Source: Deltaproteobacteria bacterium
Lineage (GTDB): Bacteria > Myxococcota_A > Polyangia > Nannocystales > Nannocystaceae
Length of the DNA stretch: 64,000 nucleotides
Reading direction: 5' to 3'
Assembly (NCBI GenBank): GCA_016709225.1
Contig: JADJEE010000001.1
Location: 124,001-188,000, forward strand
The position numbers were made by a program, and so were the translations under genes. The notes under the pieces were generated by a model that was not told the DNA's origin, ran no database searches, and saw only the letters and a program-made list of their open reading frames with translations. Positions 1-8,056 of the stretch are shown here, piece by piece (position 1 is the stretch's first letter; the number at the start of each line of letters is the position of its first letter).

Positions 1-89
1 ACGAAGATGCCCTGCAGCGAGGCCAGGCCCCACAGTAGGGTCAGCAGGCCGGTCGAGAGCACCAGCAGCGTCGGCAGCAGCCGTCGCAT
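1..89 (-). CDS. Start of a membrane or exported protein (partial)
   Basis: Only the first 29 codons are inside the window; the gene runs off its left edge. It opens with ATG at 89 and reads MRRLLPTLLVLSTG followed by more hydrophobic residues, which is a signal peptide or first membrane helix. It begins 2 nt after the stop of the VWA lipoprotein gene, so the two are almost certainly one transcript. Nothing else can be said about function. Confidence 0.6.
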   Translation of the reverse strand, partial: MRRLLPTLLVLSTGLLTLLWGLASLQGIF

Positions 90-91
90 CG

Positions 92-1753
92 CTACTGCAG
101 CACCGGCATGCGGTCGAAGTCCAGCTGCGAGCCGGCGACGTCGCGATCGGGGACGGGGAGGCGTCGGTCGATGCGCGCCGCGGTGTCGATCAGGTGACCG
201 AGCTCGGCGATCTCGGTGCGCCCGCGCCAGGCCTCGTCGAGCGCCAGGTACCACTCCTGGATCTGCCGCCAGGGCAGGTCGCGCACCCAGTAGGAGCCGC
301 GCAGCTTCTCGGCCAGTGCGGCCACCACGAGCGCGCAGCGGGTCGCGTCGCTACCGGGTGAGGACGGGTCGGGTCGCATCGCGAGCGGTTGGATCACTTC
401 CCGCGCCAGGCCGGTGTGCGGCTGGCGGTAGCGCAGCCGCAGGCGCCCGAACGGCGCAGTGGGCTCGCCGCGGAACTGCAGCTCGTAGAGCGCGGTCACG
501 GCGTGACCGGGGCCGATTTCGCCGGCGTCGGTGTTCTCGCTCGCGAATGCGTCGGACGAGAGTCCGCGGTTCTCGTAACCCAACAGGCGATAGCGGGCGA
601 CCGAGGCGGCATCGAACTCGAGCTGCAGCTTCGCGTCGCGGGCGATGACCTGCAGGGTGCCGGTCAGGTTGCGCACCAGCACCCGCTCGGCCTCGCCGAG
701 GCGATCGAGGTACTCGTAGTTGCCGTTGCCACGGTCGGCGAGCTGCTCGAGCAGCACGTCGTCGTAGTTGTCGACGCCGACGCCGAGCGTGGAGATGTTC
801 ACGCCGCGCTGCGCGGCCTCGGCCACGTGATCGAGCAGCTCTTCGGCGGCCTTCGGCCCCGAGGTGACCACGCCGTCCGAGAACAGCAGCACGCGGTTGA
901 TGCCGCCGTCGATCATGCCCTTGGTCGCGAGCTCGTAGCCCAGGCGCAGGCCGGCGTCGACGTCGGTCGAGCCGGCCGGTGCGAGCTTGTCGATCGCCGC
1001 GAGGATGACGTCGGTGCGATCCCCCGCCGTCGGCTCGAGGACGATCTCGGCGGTGCTCCCGTACGAGACCAGCGCCAGGCGATCGCGCGGACCCAGGCGC
1101 GAGGTGAGCGATGCCAACGCGTCCTGCACGAGTCGCAGGCGGGCATCGAGCGCCATCGACGACGAGACGTCGACCACGAACACCAGGTTGGCGGGGGCCC
1201 GGTCCTTGCCGGCGACCTCGCGGGCGCGCAGGCCCACGTGCAGCACGTAGTAGCCGTTGCGATGCCCAGACGGCACCAGATCGGTGTAGAGCGCGAAATC
1301 CTCGCGCTCGGGCAGGGGATAGCGGTAGTCGATGGCGTTGAGGAACTCCTCCACGCGGATCGCGGACTCCTCTGGCATCTCACCGCGGTCGAGATAGGCG
1401 CGCGCGAGCGTGTACGAGGCGGTGTCGACGTCGAGGGCGAAGCTCGAGATCGACTCCTCCTCGGTGTCGATGGTCGGGTTGATGCCGTAGTGCTTGAAGT
1501 AGGTCTCGGTCAACGCCGCCGGCGGGAGCACCGGCGCGGCGGCGTCGAGCGGGGGGTCCTTGCTCGTCGAGCTGGCCGCGGTCGCGGCCCCGGGCGCGCG
1601 TGGTCGCAGCGGTGCCCGCGTGCGCCCGATGGTGACAGCGCCCGGCGACCCCGCCTCGACCTCGGTCCGCGCCGCCGCGTTGGGCGGCGATGACCGCGAG
1701 CATGCGGCCAGCGAGAGCAGGCCCGCGAGGGCGGCGTGGCGATGTCGACCCAT
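92..1753 (-). CDS. YfbK-like von Willebrand factor A lipoprotein
   Basis: A 553-residue exported lipoprotein: residues 1-18 form a signal peptide ending in the lipobox LAAC (Cys18). After a low-complexity Ala/Pro linker comes the conserved N-terminal block typical of the YfbK family (around residues 80-165, with FALDVDTASYTLAR). A VWA domain follows, whose MIDAS motif DVSSS is at residues 195-199. The C-terminal part matches the extra domain that follows VWA in this family (DUF3520-type). VWA domains bind partners through a divalent metal; the partner here is unknown. The next gene begins 2 nt downstream. YfbK proteins are often encoded with a cognate ECF sigma factor, but none is adjacent here. 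Confidence 0.9.
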   Translation of the reverse strand: MGRHRHAALAGLLSLAACSRSSPPNAAARTEVEAGSPGAVTIGRTRAPLRPRAPGAATAASSTSKDPPLDAAAPVLPPAALTETYFKHYGINPTIDTEEESISSFALDVDTASYTLARAYLDRGEMPEESAIRVEEFLNAIDYRYPLPEREDFALYTDLVPSGHRNGYYVLHVGLRAREVAGKDRAPANLVFVVDVSSSMALDARLRLVQDALASLTSRLGPRDRLALVSYGSTAEIVLEPTAGDRTDVILAAIDKLAPAGSTDVDAGLRLGYELATKGMIDGGINRVLLFSDGVVTSGPKAAEELLDHVAEAAQRGVNISTLGVGVDNYDDVLLEQLADRGNGNYEYLDRLGEAERVLVRNLTGTLQVIARDAKLQLEFDAASVARYRLLGYENRGLSSDAFASENTDAGEIGPGHAVTALYELQFRGEPTAPFGRLRLRYRQPHTGLAREVIQPLAMRPDPSSPGSDATRCALVVAALAEKLRGSYWVRDLPWRQIQEWYLALDEAWRGRTEIAELGHLIDTAARIDRRLPVPDRDVAGSQLDFDRMPVLQ

Positions 1754-1868
1754 GGGCGTCCTGCACCATCTTGGCCCGTCCCCGGCGCCGAAGAAAGCCC
1801 TGACGCGTCATGGTTCGGCGGGGGCGCCGTAAGTGGTGGCCGTGCGCCGGCGTTCGGGATCGTCGGAG

Positions 1869-2213
1869 ATGACTGCGATGTCCTTGCACCTCGTTGGATG
1901 GTTGATCGCGCTCGGCACCGCACCCGCCGACGGCCTCGACGCCCCCGGACCGGCCTCGCGCATCGAGTCGATCACGCCCGATCTCGACGGCAAGGGTGGG
2001 GTGATGCTGGTGCAGCCGTTCGCGCTCGCCGACAGCCGCGCGCGCTTCGCCTACGGCGCGAAGCGCTGCCACGGTGCCAAGATCGACGCCGCGGTGGTGG
2101 AGCAGATGTTCCAGGCCATGCGCACGCGACAGGGCGTGACCGTGGTGGCTGCCGCGCGGGAGTCCGCGCCCGATCTGCCGTGCCTGGGCGAGATCACGTT
2201 CTTCGCGCCGTGA
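1869..2213 (+). CDS. Small secreted protein of unknown function
   Basis: I do not recognise this 114-residue protein. The chosen ATG gives an N-terminal hydrophobic segment (MSLHLVGWLIALGTAPADG) that looks like a Sec signal peptide; an earlier in-frame start at 1833 would put a charged stretch in front of it. The mature part has two cysteines (in KRCHG and LPCLGE) that could form a disulfide. It is transcribed divergently from the VWA lipoprotein gene and ends 17 nt from the convergent ABA4-like gene. Third codon positions are strongly GC, supporting it as coding. Confidence 0.6.
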   Translation: MTAMSLHLVGWLIALGTAPADGLDAPGPASRIESITPDLDGKGGVMLVQPFALADSRARFAYGAKRCHGAKIDAAVVEQMFQAMRTRQGVTVVAAARESAPDLPCLGEITFFAP

Positions 2214-2230
2214 CGGATGCCGTGGTCCTC

Positions 2231-2662
2231 TTAGAGCGCCGCGGCCTCGCCGGCGCGGGCGCGGGGTCGCAGCAGCAGGTGCAGCGTCAACCCCAGCGGC
2301 CCGAGCATGAGCACGAAGAAGAGGATCGGCGAGCCCAGCCACGGCGACATGCCGCGCGCACGCGCGTCGGCCCACGCCCAACGCCCCACGAAGGCATCGA
2401 ACGCCAGGAAGTGCGCCCACGCGATCGTGGCCCCGCGCTCGGTGCCCAGCAGCCGTGCGATCGTGTCGAGCCGCGGGCGCATCACCAACGGCAGCACGCT
2501 CGGTAGCTCCGGTAGCACCAGCGCGACGTAGACCGCTGCGATCGGGGCCAGGACCCACGGCGACGACAACAGCCGCGCCGTGATGCGCCGGGTCGGCAGC
2601 AGGATCATCGCGAACCACAGCGGCATCACCAACAGCGCCATCGCGTCGAAGACCGCGCTCAT
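2231..2662 (-). CDS. ABA4-like (DUF4281) integral membrane protein
   Basis: A 143-residue protein with about four hydrophobic helices. The segment AHFLAFDAFVGRW, then SPILFFVLMLGPLGLTL, matches the ABA4-like family (PF14108), named for the plant plastid protein needed for neoxanthin formation. Bacterial members have no established activity. The ATG at 2662 overlaps the stop of the preceding membrane gene by 4 nt (ATGA), so the two are translationally coupled. A longer in-frame reading exists upstream but is the shadow of that neighbour. It sits in the unit apparently controlled by the TetR-family regulator at 3605-4189. Confidence 0.8.
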   Translation of the reverse strand: MSAVFDAMALLVMPLWFAMILLPTRRITARLLSSPWVLAPIAAVYVALVLPELPSVLPLVMRPRLDTIARLLGTERGATIAWAHFLAFDAFVGRWAWADARARGMSPWLGSPILFFVLMLGPLGLTLHLLLRPRARAGEAAAL

Positions 2663-3531
2663 GGCAGCACCTGCCCCACGTCGCCGGTGCGCACCCGCGG
2701 GAGCCGTCGCGCCGTTGCAGCGACCGCCGCGGCAACCACCGTCACGGCGGCGAGCGTGACTGCCAACGAGCCGAATGCCCAGCCCACCAACGCCGCGATC
2801 ACGAGCAGCGTCGAGCCGACCACGCGCCACAACGCGGTCGCGGTGCTGGCCGGTGCACGACCGGCCCACCACCACGCCAGCGCGGCCGTGAGCTGCGGGC
2901 CGTGCAGCCCCAGCGCGTGGGCCGGCACCAGGGCGCGGGCGGTCGCGATGCCGCCGGCGTCGCCGAGGGCCCGCATCGCGCTGCCCAGGCCGGCGATCGA
3001 CACGCCGACGAGGAGCCCGACGTCGAGCAGCACCAGGCCACCGACGATCGCGGCGCGCCGCGCCGGGTCGAGCGCGGGGTTGCGCCACGCGGCCCGCGTC
3101 CACGACACCACCGGTAGCGACGCGACCACGATCAGCGCACCCATGGCGTTGAAGACCGCGGCGTCGAACGGCGTTGCGGTGTTGAAGTGCGATGCGACGC
3201 CGCGCCAGCGCTGCATCGTGATGAGCCCGATCTCCAGTGTCATCGCGACGCCGTAGATCCATGCGCCGCCCGTGCGCCCGCGCGAGGCCGGCACGCCGCC
3301 CAGTGCCCATGCCAGCGACGCGGTCGTGATGGCCCCCGAGAGCCCGAAGACGATGGGCTTTCGCCACGACACGTCGCCCGCCCACGGACTGGGATCGAGC
3401 CACCACACGATCACGTGCAGCAGGCCGGCGCCGGCGTAGAGCCCGGCGAGGACGAGCAACCATCGTTGCTCGCGATCGAGTCGTGCAGGACGCAGGCGCA
3501 GGTGGTCGATGGGATTGGGGCGGATCGGCAT
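2659..3531 (-). CDS. Polytopic membrane protein, TetR-controlled
   Basis: A 290-residue integral membrane protein with roughly seven to eight hydrophobic segments and a short basic, cytoplasmic-looking N-terminus (MPIRPNPIDHLRLRPARL). I recognise no enzymatic motif. A conserved-looking block, DVSWRKPIVFGLSG, lies between the first two helices. It is coupled by a 4-nt overlap to the ABA4-like gene, suggesting the two act together in the membrane. A perfect inverted repeat, also found upstream of the adjacent tetR-like gene, ends 14 nt before its ATG, so expression is probably repressed directly by that regulator. Confidence 0.75.
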   Translation of the reverse strand: MPIRPNPIDHLRLRPARLDREQRWLLVLAGLYAGAGLLHVIVWWLDPSPWAGDVSWRKPIVFGLSGAITTASLAWALGGVPASRGRTGGAWIYGVAMTLEIGLITMQRWRGVASHFNTATPFDAAVFNAMGALIVVASLPVVSWTRAAWRNPALDPARRAAIVGGLVLLDVGLLVGVSIAGLGSAMRALGDAGGIATARALVPAHALGLHGPQLTAALAWWWAGRAPASTATALWRVVGSTLLVIAALVGWAFGSLAVTLAAVTVVAAAVAATARRLPRVRTGDVGQVLP

Positions 3532-3545
3532 CGCTGGATTCTCCG

Positions 3546-3558
3546 ATAACGTTGTTAT
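3546..3558. promoter_or_regulatory. Candidate TetR-family operator (membrane gene pair)
   Basis: The sequence ATAAC-GTT-GTTAT is a perfect 5-bp inverted repeat with a 3-bp spacer. It lies 15-27 nt upstream of the ATG of the membrane gene at 2659-3531. The same half-sites and spacing recur at 4199-4211 in front of the adjacent tetR-like gene. AT-rich sequence is rare in this window, which makes the coincidence more telling. That the regulator binds it is inference. Confidence 0.65.
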
Positions 3559-3604
3559 TGCTGGGGCGTGGAAGGTGGCGTCGGCACGGGGCGGTCGCGA
3601 GCTG

Positions 3605-4189
3605 CTAGCCGCGGAGTCCGGCGACGATGAAGTCGAGCATGTGCTCGAAGGTCGCGTCGGCGCGCTCGGCCGGGATCACACCGGCGAGCTCGAGCTGGAC
3701 GATGCCGTGGGTCGCGGCCCATACGTCGAGCGCGAAGGGCTCGATGTCGCGGGCTGGTCGGTCGAGCGCGGCCATCACCTTGGCGATCGCGACCGTGAGG
3801 GCTTCGAACGCACGCGCGGCCGAGCCCGGCACCGCGACGCTCGGTTCGCAGCGCTCGAACAGCAGCCGATAGGCGTCGGGGCGGGCGCTGGCGAAGCTGC
3901 GGTAGGCGTGGCCCAGCGCGCGAAGGTGCTGCCACGGGTCCGCGACCTCGACCGCTGCGAGCGCGCCGGCGAAGCCCGCGAACGCGTGCTCGAGCACCGC
4001 GTCGACCAGGCCTTGCTTGTCGTGGAAGTGGGTGTACACGACCATCGTCGACGCGCCGACCTGCTCGGCCACGCGCCGCACCGACAGCGCCTCGGGGCCG
4101 CCCTGCGCGAGCAGCTTGGCGGCGGCGTCGAGGATCGCCAGCCGCAGATCCACGCGGACGCGGGCGGTCGCGGGACGTCGGGCCGGCAC
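3605..4189 (-). CDS. TetR/AcrR-family transcriptional regulator
   Basis: A 194-residue regulator. Residues ~14-60 form the TetR helix-turn-helix domain (LAILDAAAKLLAQGG, then SVRRVAEQVGASTMVVYTHF). The C-terminal half is an all-helical ligand and dimer domain resembling the WHG type (TetR_C_33). The start is GTG at 4189. An inverted repeat 9-23 nt upstream of that codon leaves little room for a ribosome site and suggests autorepression. The regulated targets are probably the two membrane genes downstream on the same strand, whose own leader carries the same half-sites. The ligand is unknown. Confidence 0.88.
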   Translation of the reverse strand: MPARRPATARVRVDLRLAILDAAAKLLAQGGPEALSVRRVAEQVGASTMVVYTHFHDKQGLVDAVLEHAFAGFAGALAAVEVADPWQHLRALGHAYRSFASARPDAYRLLFERCEPSVAVPGSAARAFEALTVAIAKVMAALDRPARDIEPFALDVWAATHGIVQLELAGVIPAERADATFEHMLDFIVAGLRG

Positions 4190-4197
4190 GGGGTGGT

Positions 4198-4212
4198 TAT
4201 AACACCGTTATA
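4198..4212. promoter_or_regulatory. Candidate TetR-family operator (autoregulatory)
   Basis: TATAAC-ACC-GTTATA is a perfect 6-bp inverted repeat with a 3-bp spacer, immediately upstream of the GTG start of the tetR-like gene. Its inner ATAAC-N3-GTTAT core is identical in form to the site at 3546-3558. The only other neighbour is the 3' end of the kinase gene, so the site most likely serves autoregulation of the regulator. Confidence 0.65.
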
Positions 4213-4219
4213 TTTCGCG

Positions 4220-7066
4220 TCAAGCGGGTGGCTGCGGCAGCGCGGCGAGCCAACCGCGCAGCGCCGATGCCCGGGCCGCGGTCGCGGGCGCGTACTCGAA
4301 CAGGTCGATCGCGATCTCGGCGGCCTCGCGCACCCGGGGGTCGGTGGGGTCGAGCTCGGCGCGCAGCTCGGCGAGCCGCTGCGCGAACGGTCCCAGGGTG
4401 TCGACGTCGACCTGTGACATCAGCAGGCCGGTCTCGAGATCGGCGATCGCATCGGCGCGTCGCCCCTGCGCGGCCTCGATCATGCCACGCCAGCCGACGA
4501 ACGCGATCGGGCTGCCGACCGCGAGCTCGCGCGCGCGCTGGAGCGCAGACGCGGCGCGCTCGACCTCACCCGCCTGCAGCAGGAGGTCGACCTCGGTGAG
4601 CCGTGCCGCATCGGCGACGTCGCTGCGATCGTCGGCGTTGGTGAGCCGTTCGCCCAGCAGTGCGAGGCCCGATGCGCGACGACCCGCGGCGAACTCGACC
4701 CGGGCCAGCGCCGCCGTGATGCGGAGCTTCGGCCACGGCGCGGCGTCGTTGGCCAACATCGTGCGCAGGATCGTCGCGGCCGCGTCGTGCTGGCCGAGCG
4801 TGGTCAGCAGCGTGGCACGGTCGAGCTGCAGCGCGGCGGCGCGACGCGTGCGACCGGTGCGGGCGTAGTCGTCGGCGAGCACGGCCAGGCAGGCCTCCTC
4901 GACCGCGGGGCCCTGCGCGCCGCCGATCACGATGCAACGGGCAGTGCGGGCCCGCAGCGTGCGACCGTGGTCGGCTCCGGCGGTCGCGGTCAACCGCTCG
5001 ATCACCCCGTCGAGCGCTGCGATGGCGTCGTCGGAGCGGGCCGAGCCCGCGAGCGCCAGGGCGTGTTCGAGCTGCAGCTCGAGCACGCCGGGGTGAGCGT
5101 CGCCGTGGCGGAAGCGATGCAAGGCGATGGCGCGCGCGTAGGCCTCCTCGGCGTCGTGCCAGCGTCGCGCCAGTCCACTCGACGACGCGACCTCGCGCAG
5201 CAGCGCCAGCTCGGCGTCGAGGTCGGCCGGGTCGGTGTACTCGGCCGCCTTCGACAGCGCCGCCTCGGCGTCGGCGTGGCGGTCGGTCGCGGACATCGCC
5301 CGTGCATGCGCGCGCCACAACGCCGCCCACAGCGGCGCGGGGTCGCCGGCGCGGTGCAGCAGCGCCTCGGCGAGCTCGAACCACGTCGCGGCCGCCGTGA
5401 CACCTTCGCGCTCGGCCACCACCGCGTGGAGCAGCGCGGCCACCTGTACCGCGTCGGCGAGGTTGTCGGCGGCGATCGACGACCACAGCACCGCGCGCAG
5501 CTCGTCGGCGGCGATCGGTCGCGCCTCCTGCAGGCCGATGCGGCTCTCCAGCAGTCGCAGGCCCGCGTCGCGATGGGCGACGGCGCTCGGGTCGAGCTCG
5601 TCCCGCAGGCGCTGGAGGCCGTCGAGCGCGGTCTCGGCGAACCCCGCCGCGGCCTGGGCCGACGCCACCTGCATGGCCCAGTCGATCGCCGCAACGCGCT
5701 CGCGCAGCTGCGGATCCTCGGGGCTCGCGGGCCGCAGTCGCAGCAGCGCCGGATCGTCGCATCGCGCCATCGTCTCGAGCCCGTCGAGCGCGTAGGGCCA
5801 CACCAGCGGCGGCACGTCGTGGCTGAGCAGCGCCTCGCGGGTGACCGCGATCGCTTCGTCGACGCAGCTGCGTCGCGCCGACAACAGCTCGGGCCGCGCC
5901 TCGGGGGCCGCGTGCTCGGCGACGCACAGATCGGTGGCCAGCACCCGCAGCTGCGCGAGGTGGGCGAGCATGCGGGGCTCGGCGTGGGCGGCCTCGTTCG
6001 GCAGGTCGAGCTCGATCGCGGCGCAGGGGTCCTCGGCGGGCGCGCGCAGCTGCAGCCCGAGCGCGAGTGCACCCGCCGCGACGGCGCCGGTGAGCAACAC
6101 CTGCCGGGTGCGGCTGCGACGGCCCCGCGCGAGCGCCTGCGCGAGCTCGTCGAGCGACGCAAAGCGATCGGCAGGCTCAGGCGCGGTGCCCCGCACGACG
6201 ATGCGTTGCAACCACGGCGGCACGCGACCCTCGAACCGGGGGGGCCACGCGGCGGCGCGACGGCCTTGCAGGACCTCGTAGAGCGACGCACACAGGCCGT
6301 ACTGATCGGCGCGGGCATCGACGGCGCGACCTTCGATCTGCTCCGGGGCCATGTACGGCGGGGTCCCGGCGGCCGCCTCGGTCTCCGACCCAGCCGCGGT
6401 CGAGCGCGCGATGCCGAAGTCGACCACGCGGGTCCGTCCGTCGTCGCCGATGACGATGTTGTCGGGCTTCACGTCGCCGTGGCGGATGCCGGCGGCGTGG
6501 GCGGCCGCCAGGCCGTGGGCGGCGGCCAAGAACACGTCGACGACCTGCGGCCATGCGCGCCGCCCGTCCGCGCCGGCCTGCATCCACGCGCGGAGGTTCG
6601 GTCCGCGCAACAACTCCATCACGACGAAGCTGTGGCCGTCGTGGCTACCGACCTCGTACACCGTGACGACGTTGGGGTGCATCAGCCGCGCGAGCGTGCG
6701 GCCCTCCTCGAGCAGCGCGTCACGGGTGTCGTCGTCGACCGAGCGCAGCAGCTTGATCGCGACCTTGCGCTCGAGCTGGGGGTCGTACGCTTCGTAGACC
6801 GTGCCCATGCCGCCGCGCCCGATCGGCGTCAGCAGGATGAACCGGCCCATGCGGACCGCGGCGTCGTCCTGCTCGAGCAGCTGCGCACGCAGCCGCGCCA
6901 GCCGCACCGCGTCCTCGACCTCGTCGACGTCCGGACGCAGCCGGCGGATGCCCGGCACGACCGACATGGCCGACTGCAGCGTGTCGTCGCCGCGGGCATC
7001 GGGCGGGCGACGCGTCTCGGGGCCCGGTGTCTGGTCCGGGCCCGATTCGGATGGCGTGCGACGCAT
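4220..7066 (-). CDS. Membrane Ser/Thr protein kinase with TPR-like tail
   Basis: A 948-residue Hanks-type kinase. The kinase domain covers about residues 75-315: glycine loop GRGGMGTV (83-90), catalytic Lys105 in VAIK, catalytic loop HGDVKPDN (196-203), DFG (216-218) and the APE-like PEQ segment near 241. The Arg usually preceding the catalytic Asp is Gly, so this is a non-RD kinase. A hydrophobic stretch at ~321-341 is a single membrane span. Residues ~350-948 are Ala-rich helical repeats resembling degenerate TPRs and would lie across the membrane, probably as a sensing or scaffold region. This layout is characteristic of myxobacterial kinases. Substrates are unknown. The gene appears monocistronic. 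Confidence 0.92.
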   Translation of the reverse strand: MRRTPSESGPDQTPGPETRRPPDARGDDTLQSAMSVVPGIRRLRPDVDEVEDAVRLARLRAQLLEQDDAAVRMGRFILLTPIGRGGMGTVYEAYDPQLERKVAIKLLRSVDDDTRDALLEEGRTLARLMHPNVVTVYEVGSHDGHSFVVMELLRGPNLRAWMQAGADGRRAWPQVVDVFLAAAHGLAAAHAAGIRHGDVKPDNIVIGDDGRTRVVDFGIARSTAAGSETEAAAGTPPYMAPEQIEGRAVDARADQYGLCASLYEVLQGRRAAAWPPRFEGRVPPWLQRIVVRGTAPEPADRFASLDELAQALARGRRSRTRQVLLTGAVAAGALALGLQLRAPAEDPCAAIELDLPNEAAHAEPRMLAHLAQLRVLATDLCVAEHAAPEARPELLSARRSCVDEAIAVTREALLSHDVPPLVWPYALDGLETMARCDDPALLRLRPASPEDPQLRERVAAIDWAMQVASAQAAAGFAETALDGLQRLRDELDPSAVAHRDAGLRLLESRIGLQEARPIAADELRAVLWSSIAADNLADAVQVAALLHAVVAEREGVTAAATWFELAEALLHRAGDPAPLWAALWRAHARAMSATDRHADAEAALSKAAEYTDPADLDAELALLREVASSSGLARRWHDAEEAYARAIALHRFRHGDAHPGVLELQLEHALALAGSARSDDAIAALDGVIERLTATAGADHGRTLRARTARCIVIGGAQGPAVEEACLAVLADDYARTGRTRRAAALQLDRATLLTTLGQHDAAATILRTMLANDAAPWPKLRITAALARVEFAAGRRASGLALLGERLTNADDRSDVADAARLTEVDLLLQAGEVERAASALQRARELAVGSPIAFVGWRGMIEAAQGRRADAIADLETGLLMSQVDVDTLGPFAQRLAELRAELDPTDPRVREAAEIAIDLFEYAPATAARASALRGWLAALPQPPA

Positions 7067-7138
7067 ACTCGAGGACCGCGACCGGGCCGCCGGCAGCGTA
7101 GCGCAACCCCGCGGGCGCCGCCCTCGCGTCGCCGCGCC

Positions 7139-8056
7139 TTAGCCGTGCGCGCGGCAGAACGCGGCCATGGTCGCGTCTTCGTCGAAGTGATGGGCGAAGC
7201 CGGTCGCCTTCCGGAACGCGGTGCCGTCGATCACGATCGGGTACTTCACGTGCTCGAGCGCACCGGGCGGGAGCTTGGGCAGCCCGAAGCGACCCAGCAG
7301 CGGGCGCAGCAGCGCCTGCGGCAGCGGCACCGCCTGCCGACCGGTCTCGCGAACGATCACCGACAGCGGCACGGGTGGCGGGCCCGCGACGTTGAAGACG
7401 CCGCGCAGCTTCGACTCGAGCGCGAGCACGATTGCATCGGCGGCGTCGTACTCGTGGACGAAGTGGAACAGTGGATCGAAGCCGAGGATGGTCGGCACCC
7501 GGGGCCCGCGCAGGAACGCCGCCAACGTGCCCTGCCGCAGCGGCCCGAGCCTGTAGCACAGTCGCAGCACCGAGGTGTCGATCGCCGGGTAGCGCCACAG
7601 CGCGCTGCCGGCGTAGAGATCCGACGCGACCAGATCCGAAAGCTCCGGGAAGGTGTGCACCGCCATCGGCGGCTCGCTCTCGGTGTGGTAGAGCGCCGAG
7701 TCGGGCCCCACGCCATAGTAGGTGTGGCGGCCGACGAACACCGCCTGGCGCACGCCCCACGTCGCGCAGTGATCGAACACCGCCTGGGTGCCGCCGAGGT
7801 TGATGCGGTAGCGATCGCGGCTGCGATGGGTGAGGTGGGTGACGGTGGCCATGTGGATCATGGCCTCGGGCCGCATGGTGCGGAACACGTCCTCTGCCGG
7901 GCGCTTGCGGATGTCCGTCTGCACCACCTGTACGCCCTCGGGCGGGTGGTACCAGGGTCGTACGTCGATGCCGACCACGCTGTGACCGCGGTCGACCAGG
8001 CGGCGGGTGACCTCGCGGCCGAGTGCGCCGGAGATGCCGGTGACGAGCACTCTCAT
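7139..8056 (-). CDS. NAD-dependent epimerase/dehydratase (extended SDR)
   Basis: A 305-residue extended short-chain dehydrogenase. The N-terminal Rossmann motif is VLVTGISGALGREV (GxxGxxG form) and an acidic residue after strand two (GIDVR) favours NAD. The canonical YxxxK is not obvious by eye; the region around RHTYYGVGPDS may hold the tyrosine. ATG at 8056 overlaps the stop of the acyltransferase gene by 4 nt, so both are coupled. Pairs of an SDR epimerase and a PlsC-type acyltransferase are common in high-GC bacteria and suggest lipid or glycolipid modification; the substrate is unknown. Confidence 0.82.
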   Translation of the reverse strand: MRVLVTGISGALGREVTRRLVDRGHSVVGIDVRPWYHPPEGVQVVQTDIRKRPAEDVFRTMRPEAMIHMATVTHLTHRSRDRYRINLGGTQAVFDHCATWGVRQAVFVGRHTYYGVGPDSALYHTESEPPMAVHTFPELSDLVASDLYAGSALWRYPAIDTSVLRLCYRLGPLRQGTLAAFLRGPRVPTILGFDPLFHFVHEYDAADAIVLALESKLRGVFNVAGPPPVPLSVIVRETGRQAVPLPQALLRPLLGRFGLPKLPPGALEHVKYPIVIDGTAFRKATGFAHHFDEDATMAAFCRAHG

